This document shows positions 59,200 through 64,000 of a stretch of DNA of 64,000 nt, piece after piece. The notes beneath the pieces are model-generated. The model was not told where the DNA came from and made no database searches. It saw only the letters and a program-made list of their open reading frames with translations. Origin of the DNA: an uncultured Bacteroidia bacterium. Lineage in GTDB: Bacteria; Bacteroidota; Bacteroidia; Bacteroidales; UBA932. How positions within the stretch are numbered: the stretch's first letter is position 1; the number at the start of each line of letters is the position of its first letter. Position numbers and translations under genes: made by a program. Location of the stretch: the NCBI GenBank assembly GCA_902761655.1, contig CACWLD010000009.1, positions 1-64,000 of the forward strand, written 5' to 3'.

Positions 59200-60291
59200 T
59201 TATTGGATGAAGCCAGTTATGAACAAGTTTACTAGAGGTCTCAACGGGGAATTGGTTGTCAGGCTCACTATCACCAGGACTTCTCCCTTTGGCATTCCCT
59301 TGGTGTCCAGGTTGACCCTCAGTTTTCCGCCCTGGCCCGGTTTGAGGACCGGCGGGTCCCCAACGGGGACGGCCTTGGGGTTGTCAGTGTCAACCTTATA
59401 GATAATAAGGTCGCTCTTGCCTACGTTGGACAGATCGTAAACGGCTTCAATGGTCTTGCCTGCGGCCATTGGCTTGAATTCAAAGGAGTTGCTCTTGAAA
59501 AGGACGTTGGAGCCGTTGGCCCTCTGTTCCCTTGACCAGTCAGTGAAGTCTTCCTTGGTCACCGCCCAGATGCCCATCTTGTCAAATGCGCGTCCGTCAA
59601 CGACAGGGGTGAACCAGTAGTAGTTCTTGCCCCAGAGGGAACGGTCCGCATCTATGGTGTAGCTTACCTTGGCGGTTTCTCCGGCAGGAATTGTAGTGGG
59701 GAAGACGCTGATCTTCAGGTTCTTGGAAGTGTCCTTGAATGTAACCTTGATGGGCTTTGAGCCAATGTTGGCCACCATAAACTCTCCACTCTTCTGCTGT
59801 CCCTGGGACATATTGCCGCCCTTGATCTCATCTTCCTTGAAACCAAGGTCTCCGCGCTTGATCTTGTATGCTTCCTTGACGGGGAGGGGCTTGTAGTTGA
59901 CCACTCCGCGCAGACGAAGGATCACAGGCTGTTTGTATTCTGCAAAGTATACTGTGAGGGTTTTGTCAAAAGGGAAGGGTCCGTCCTCGTTCTGGTAGGT
60001 GGCGGAGATGGTTCCGGTCCCTCCTGCAGGGATGGGCTCTTTGGTCCAGGTGACATCCGTACAGCCGCAAGACGAAACAACCGTCAGAATATTTACGGGT
60101 TTGGCACTGATATTGGTAACGGTGAAGTGGCAGCTGAGCGGACCGTCGGTTGTGAGGACGTCCCCAAAATCGTGAACGGTCTTGTCCAGTTCCACAATAT
60201 TACCGAACCGGCTCTGGGCGCTTGCGACGCTCATTGCGGTGAGGATGGCAACAAAGGCCGACAATATTTTATATGTTAACCTGAAGTTCAT
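59200..60291 (-). CDS. DUF1573 domain exported protein
   Basis: The protein has 363 residues with a signal peptide ending VASAQ. The first immunoglobulin-like domain contains HDFGDVLTTDGPLSCHFTVT and SSCGCTDVTWTKEPIPAGG, the DUF1573 signature with its CxC pair. A second similar domain follows near 230-340. It is probably periplasmic; the function is unknown. The frame extends upstream to 60390 over the ferredoxin promoter, but the ATG at 60291 starts the signal peptide. It has a consensus promoter. Confidence 0.85.
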   Translation of the reverse strand: MNFRLTYKILSAFVAILTAMSVASAQSRFGNIVELDKTVHDFGDVLTTDGPLSCHFTVTNISAKPVNILTVVSSCGCTDVTWTKEPIPAGGTGTISATYQNEDGPFPFDKTLTVYFAEYKQPVILRLRGVVNYKPLPVKEAYKIKRGDLGFKEDEIKGGNMSQGQQKSGEFMVANIGSKPIKVTFKDTSKNLKISVFPTTIPAGETAKVSYTIDADRSLWGKNYYWFTPVVDGRAFDKMGIWAVTKEDFTDWSREQRANGSNVLFKSNSFEFKPMAAGKTIEAVYDLSNVGKSDLIIYKVDTDNPKAVPVGDPPVLKPGQGGKLRVNLDTKGMPKGEVLVIVSLTTNSPLRPLVNLFITGFIQ

Positions 60292-60325
60292 ACTGAAGCA
60301 TAAAGCAAAAATCTTTCCACAGTAA

Positions 60326-60357
60326 TTTGTAAAATCAAATTTAAAGAAATACATTTG
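60326..60357 (+). promoter_or_regulatory. Promoter of the ferredoxin gene
   Basis: TTTG (60326-60329) and TACATTTG (60350-60357) are separated by 20 bp. The leader to the ATG at 60382 is about 20 nt and A-rich. It overlaps the divergent DUF1573 promoter, so only one can be occupied at a time. Confidence 0.75.
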
Positions 60358-60366
60358 TATTAACAA
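60336..60366 (-). promoter_or_regulatory. Promoter of the DUF1573 gene
   Basis: On the minus strand TTG (60364-60366) and TAAATTTG (60336-60343) are separated by 20 bp. It interlocks with the divergent ferredoxin promoter, whose elements lie at 60326-60357. Confidence 0.7.
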
Positions 60367-60381
60367 TTCAAAAATATCATT

Positions 60382-60552
60382 ATGGCTCACAAAATTTCAG
60401 CAGACACCTGTGTAGCATGCGGAGCATGCCAGGGAGAGTGCCCTTCAGGAGCAATTATGGAGGGTGATGTTTATTCTATCGATCCTAATATCTGCATAGA
60501 CTGTGGCGCTTGTGCAGAAGTTTGCCCTACAGGCTCAATCTCTGAGGAATAA
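60382..60552 (+). CDS. 2[4Fe-4S] ferredoxin, 56 aa
   Basis: The frame runs from ATG to TAA at 60550-60552. Two cluster motifs are complete: C10, C13, C16 and C20 (CVACGACQGECP), and C38, C41, C44 and C48 (CIDCGACAEVCP). This is a clostridial-type low-potential electron carrier. The neighbouring pyruvate:ferredoxin oxidoreductase is its obvious electron donor. It has its own consensus promoter and a good terminator, so it is probably expressed strongly as a single gene. Two of the nine CATG sites lie in it. Confidence 0.96.
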   Translation: MAHKISADTCVACGACQGECPSGAIMEGDVYSIDPNICIDCGACAEVCPTGSISEE

Positions 60553-60572
60553 GCATCAACATAATAATACAG

Positions 60573-60599
60573 GCCGGTCTTTCAAAGATCGGCTTTTTT
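60573..60599 (+). terminator. Intrinsic terminator of the ferredoxin gene
   Basis: GCCGGTCTT (60573-60581) pairs with AAGATCGGC (60585-60593), a 9-bp stem with one G-U pair and a TCA loop. Six T follow. The ATG of the LysR-like gene begins at 60600, directly after the T-run. Confidence 0.85.
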
Positions 60600-60956
60600 A
60601 TGTCCATACCTATGTTGGAAGATTATACCCTTAAAGTTTTCGAGGCTGTGGCCCGCAACCGCAGCTTCACAGCGGCCGCCAGGGAACTTGACGTGACCCA
60701 GCCTGCCGTGAGCCAGAAGATAGCCGAATTGGAAAAGAGCGTCGGCCAGGAACTGTTCGTCCGCAGCCGCACCAGCGTCAGCCTTACCCCTCAGGGGGAG
60801 GTGTTTATGTATTATGCAAAGCGCATAATGAAAGGATACGAAGACCTGAACACCGTTTTTGGCAATTACCAGGCCTTCGTATCCATTCTGGATCAGTGCC
60901 GTGACTTGGCGGAAAATCCGCTTTATCAGTCACTGAAGGATACTATACTCAAATAG
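60600..60956 (+). CDS. LysR-type helix-turn-helix protein without effector domain
   Basis: The protein has 118 residues. Residues about 5-65 are a LysR HTH: LKVFEAVARNRSFTAAAREL, VTQPAVSQKIAELEKSVGQE, LFVRSRTSVSLTPQGE. A helix that normally forms the dimer linker follows (about 68-95). The periplasmic-binding-protein-like effector domain of about 200 residues is missing, and a stop follows at 60956, so a full-length family member would be far longer. It could be a natural stand-alone DNA-binding dimer or a decayed gene. No promoter was seen; it begins right after the ferredoxin terminator and abuts the convergent PFOR gene. Confidence 0.8.
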   Translation: MSIPMLEDYTLKVFEAVARNRSFTAAARELDVTQPAVSQKIAELEKSVGQELFVRSRTSVSLTPQGEVFMYYAKRIMKGYEDLNTVFGNYQAFVSILDQCRDLAENPLYQSLKDTILK

Positions 60957-63900
60957 TTACTCCTTTCCTGCAAGTTTCTTGTAGGTGTTGAGGCGAATCT
61001 TTGCGAATTCCTCTGTCTTCTGGAGAAGTTCACCTGCCTTGTCAGGATACATCTTGTACAGTGAAGCGAAACGAACCTCGCCCTTCAGGAAGTCCTGGAA
61101 CTTTGTCCAGTCAGGCTCCTTGCTGTCAAGGGTGAACGGGTTCTTGCCCTGCTCCTCAAGGGTAGGGTTGTACCTGTAAAGATGCCAGTAACCGCAGTCA
61201 ACTGCAAGTTTCTCCTCTTTCTGGCTCAAGCCCATACCGGCCTTGAGTCCGTGGTTGATACAAGGAGCGTATGCAATGATCAGGGACGGTCCGTCGTAAG
61301 CCTCGGCCTCCTTGATGGCGTTCATATACTGAACAGGGCTTGCTCCCATTGCAACCTGTGCAACGTAAACGTAACCATAGCTCATAGCCATCATTCCAAG
61401 GTCCTTCTTGCGGATCTTCTTTCCTGAAGCGGCGAATTTGGCGATAGCTCCTGCAGGGGTGGCCTTAGAAGACTGGCCTCCGGTGTTGGAGTAAACCTCG
61501 GTGTCAAGAACCAGGATGTTTACATTCTCTCCTGATGCCAGTACGTGGTCGAGTCCGCCGTATCCGATATCGTAGCTTGCACCGTCACCGCCAATTATCC
61601 ACTGGCTGCGTGAAGGGATGAAGTTCTTGAGTCCCTGGAGGGCCTTGCATACATCGCAGCCGCAGGTGTCAAGAAGCGGAACGAGCTTGTCAGCGACCTC
61701 GCGGGTAACGGCGTAGTCGTTGCGGTTGTCGAGCCACTTCTGGAAGAGCTCCTTCATTTCAGGGGTGCAGCAATCGCAGGCGAGTCCCTTCTGCATCCAG
61801 GCTCCTACTGTCTCGCGTACGCGCTCGGATCCAAGGTGCATTCCAAGACCGAACTCGCAGAAGTCCTCGAACAGGGAGTTCTGCCAAGCCGGGCCGTGAC
61901 CCTTGGAGTCTGTGCAGTAAGGAGATGCAGGGAATGAGGCTCCGTAGATTGAAGAGCATCCGGTAGCGTTGGCAATCATCATATGGTCGCCAAAGAGCTG
62001 GGTGATGTTCTTTATGTAAGGGGTCTCGCCACATCCTGCGCAGGCGCCTGAGTACTCGAACAGAGGCTGTGCGAACTGGGCGTTCTTCATATTGGACTTC
62101 TTGTCAACGACTTCCTTGTAACCGATCTTGTTGTTGAGGTAGTCGAAGGCGGCCTGGTTCTCGGTAACGTCTACGTAAGGAACCATCTTGAGAGATTTCT
62201 CCTTGCTGAGACATACGTCAACGCAGTTGCCGCAACCGGTACAGTCGTCAACTGAGATTGAGAGGGCGAACTTGTACTCTTTGATGTTGGCCTTTCCGTC
62301 GGCATACTTGACGCCTTCCGGAGCGGCTGCAGCCTCGTCTGCAGTGAGCAGGAACGGGCGGATTGCAGCGTGAGGGCAGACAAATGCACAGGTGTTGCAC
62401 TGGATACAGCTTGCTGCGTCCCAAACAGGAACGTTTACGGCAACGCCTCTCTTCTCGAATGCTGCGGTGCCGTTAGGCATTGTACCATCCTGGTAAGGCA
62501 GGAATGCGCTTACAGGGAGGGTGTCTCCGCACTGGGCGTTCACGATGTCTGCGATTTCCTTTACGAAAGGAGTTGCAAGACGGGCTGTGTTGGGGTTGGT
62601 GAACTTGGCGTTGATCTTTGCCCACTCTGCAGGAACCTCTACCTTGGTGTATTCTCCACCACGGTCGATGGCTGCGTAGTTCATATTCACTACCTGCTCT
62701 CCCTTCTTGCCGTAGCTCTTGAGGGCTGCCGCCTTCATATACTTGACTGCGTCATCGTAAGGGATGATGTTGGAGATTTTGAAGAATGCGCTCTGGAGGA
62801 TGGTGTTGGTGCGTCCGCCAAGGCCGATCTCTGCAGCGATCTTGGTAGCGTTGATGATATAGAGGTTGATCTTCTTCTTGCCAATGATGCTCTTTACATT
62901 GTCAGGAATCCTTTCAAGGGTCTCTTTCTCGTCCCAGAGGGAGTTGAGGAGGAGGCTTCCGCCTTCCTTGATGCCCTTGAGCACGTCATACTTGTGAAGG
63001 TATGAAGGAACGTGGCAGGCTACGAAGTCAGGAGTTGAAACCAGGTAAGGAGCCTTGATTGGAACGTCACCGAAACGGAGGTGTGAGCAGGTGTAGCCGC
63101 CGGACTTCTTGGAGTCATAGTCGAAGTATGCCTGGCAGTACTTGGGAGTGTGGGAACCGATGATCTTGATGGTGTTCTTGTTTGCACCTACGGTACCGTC
63201 TGAACCAAGTCCGTAGAACTTGCACTCTGTTGTGCCGGGCTTAACGATTGAGATCTCGCTCTTGATAGGGAGGCTCTTGAAGGTAACGTCATCGGTAATT
63301 CCGATTGTGAAACCGTTCTTGGGCTGCTTGAGCTCAAGGTTGTCGAATACGGCGACGATCTGAGCAGGGGAAGTGTCCTTTGAAGAAAGGCCGTAGCGTC
63401 CGCCAACGATGAGCGGTGCGCGGTCACGTCCCTGGAATATGGTCTTTACATCCTGGTAGAGAGGCTCACCAAGTGCGCCGAACTCTTTTGTGCGGTCAAG
63501 GACGGCAATCTTCTTGACGTTCTTGGGAAGGACTTTGAGGAAGTACTTCTCTGAGAACGGCCTGTAGAGGTGAACGGTAACAAGACCGTAATTGCGTCCG
63601 TGCTTTGCCAGATAGTCTATGGTTTCCTTGATTGTCTCGGTAACGGAACCCATTGCAACTACAACTGTCTCTGCGTGAGGGTCTCCGTAGTACTCGAACG
63701 GGCGGTATGTGCGTCCGCTTACCTCACCGATCTCACCCATATAGCGGGCTACTACGTCAGCAACCTCGTCATATACCTTGTTGCGGGATTCAACGGCCTG
63801 GAAATATACATCACCGTTCTGAGCGGTTCCGCGGGTTACAGGGGCCTCAGGATTGAGGGCTTTCTTGCGGAAGGCCTCGAGGCTCTTTGTGCTGACCATA

Positions 63901-64000
63901 TTGCGGAGGTCGTCCTCGTCCAGAAGCTCTATCTTCTGGATTTCGTGGGAGGTGCGGAATCCGTCAAAGAAATGAAGGAAAGGAACGGAAGCCTTGATTG
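60957..64000 (-). CDS. nifJ: Pyruvate:ferredoxin oxidoreductase (5' end outside window)
   Basis: At least 1014 residues are visible, and the frame is open through the right edge (VPFLHFFDGFRTSHEIQKIE precedes the first Met). The single-chain enzyme oxidatively decarboxylates pyruvate to acetyl-CoA and passes electrons to ferredoxin. Visible parts: pyrimidine-binding and transketolase-like domains, two 4Fe-4S motifs (CIQCNTCAFVCPHA and CTGCGNCVDVCL), CAGCGETPYIK, the TPP motif GDGASYDIGYGG, and a C-terminal region with NTGGQSSKATP. The adjacent ferredoxin is a natural acceptor. The enzyme marks an anaerobic metabolism. Confidence 0.95.
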   Translation of the reverse strand, partial: IKASVPFLHFFDGFRTSHEIQKIELLDEDDLRNMVSTKSLEAFRKKALNPEAPVTRGTAQNGDVYFQAVESRNKVYDEVADVVARYMGEIGEVSGRTYRPFEYYGDPHAETVVVAMGSVTETIKETIDYLAKHGRNYGLVTVHLYRPFSEKYFLKVLPKNVKKIAVLDRTKEFGALGEPLYQDVKTIFQGRDRAPLIVGGRYGLSSKDTSPAQIVAVFDNLELKQPKNGFTIGITDDVTFKSLPIKSEISIVKPGTTECKFYGLGSDGTVGANKNTIKIIGSHTPKYCQAYFDYDSKKSGGYTCSHLRFGDVPIKAPYLVSTPDFVACHVPSYLHKYDVLKGIKEGGSLLLNSLWDEKETLERIPDNVKSIIGKKKINLYIINATKIAAEIGLGGRTNTILQSAFFKISNIIPYDDAVKYMKAAALKSYGKKGEQVVNMNYAAIDRGGEYTKVEVPAEWAKINAKFTNPNTARLATPFVKEIADIVNAQCGDTLPVSAFLPYQDGTMPNGTAAFEKRGVAVNVPVWDAASCIQCNTCAFVCPHAAIRPFLLTADEAAAAPEGVKYADGKANIKEYKFALSISVDDCTGCGNCVDVCLSKEKSLKMVPYVDVTENQAAFDYLNNKIGYKEVVDKKSNMKNAQFAQPLFEYSGACAGCGETPYIKNITQLFGDHMMIANATGCSSIYGASFPASPYCTDSKGHGPAWQNSLFEDFCEFGLGMHLGSERVRETVGAWMQKGLACDCCTPEMKELFQKWLDNRNDYAVTREVADKLVPLLDTCGCDVCKALQGLKNFIPSRSQWIIGGDGASYDIGYGGLDHVLASGENVNILVLDTEVYSNTGGQSSKATPAGAIAKFAASGKKIRKKDLGMMAMSYGYVYVAQVAMGASPVQYMNAIKEAEAYDGPSLIIAYAPCINHGLKAGMGLSQKEEKLAVDCGYWHLYRYNPTLEEQGKNPFTLDSKEPDWTKFQDFLKGEVRFASLYKMYPDKAGELLQKTEEFAKIRLNTYKKLAGKE

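Noticed and set aside
1..64000. tRNA, rRNA, CRISPR array, insertion sequence or known riboswitch
   Set aside because: No T-loop-like GTTCGAATCC signatures, repeat-spacer arrays, transposase motifs or conserved riboswitch cores were recognised in any intergenic gap, all of which are shorter than about 130 bp.

Overview
The window is a very compact stretch of chromosome, about 58 genes in 64 kb with no gene-free gap above about 130 bases. It comes from a member of the Bacteroidota, most likely order Bacteroidales. The evidence is: promoters of the TTTG-N19/20-TAnnTTTG type; almost no Shine-Dalgarno sequences; a DAHP synthase/chorismate mutase fusion; S46 and M49 dipeptidyl peptidases; DUF4831, DUF5106 and DUF1573 proteins; AddAB; a GldE-like CNNM protein; and a 29-residue COX24-like basic protein. 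GC content is moderate and codons prefer C or G at the third position. I could not fix genus or family; an uncultured gut-type Bacteroidales is a guess.

Layout. 1-2.9 kb: lnt 3' end, RNase G, a small basic protein, HU. 3-8.9 kb: a secreted GH54 arabinofuranosidase-like lipoprotein, lon, ung. 8.9-12.2 kb: coaD, a two-CxxC thioredoxin-like protein, an 81-aa protein, alr, an S4 RNA-binding protein. 12.2-17.5 kb: a phosphomannose-isomerase-like protein with a natural His8 tail, a DJ-1 protein, rubrerythrin, and an operon of an HPr-kinase-like P-loop protein, a signal-peptidase-like protein and an ABC exporter. 17.5-26 kb: addB-addA, a XerD-type recombinase, dipeptidyl peptidase III. 26-32 kb: tpiA, S46 peptidase, trpS, recA, rlmN. 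32-41.4 kb: a condensation/acyltransferase-like protein, a LytTR regulator, a patatin-barrel protein, recX, a broken gene, mtgA, pdxA, rnhA, rfbD, rfbC. 41.4-54.6 kb: PAP2 protein, M64 peptidase, aroA-CM, carboxylesterase, TlpA-like protein, an outer-membrane barrel, DUF5106, GldE-like, POT transporter, an acyltransferase, DUF4831, PepD. 54.7-64 kb: rpsF-rpsR-rplI, DUF1593 lipoprotein, parE, DUF1573, a 2[4Fe-4S] ferredoxin, an HTH-only LysR protein, and the pyruvate:ferredoxin oxidoreductase running off the right end.

How it fits together. The genes are mostly housekeeping. The DNA repair set is ung, addAB, recA, recX, rnhA and a XerD-type recombinase. Peptide use is prominent (DPP III, DPP11-like S46, M64, PepD, POT transporter) and would fit a peptide-fermenting anaerobe that uses PFOR and ferredoxin and carries rubrerythrin for oxygen defence. 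There are no rRNAs, tRNAs, CRISPR arrays, insertion sequences, prophage or SusC/SusD loci that I could recognise.

The most unusual signals are not single genes. (1) CATG is almost absent from the whole window: I counted nine by eye against about 250 expected by chance, and codons before Met are visibly shifted to T-ending synonyms. (2) Five convergent gene pairs each end on one shared CTAG. (3) Several starts lie 4-6 nt from their -7 box and look leaderless. (4) Two divergent promoters have -7 boxes exactly 1 bp apart, one of them a 21-bp perfect palindrome. (5) Three small rearrangements at short repeats alter genes: the tpiA/S46 junction without stops, a frameshifted gene, and a 33-bp duplication of a PAP2 active-site motif. 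They are either real slippage events or assembly faults.
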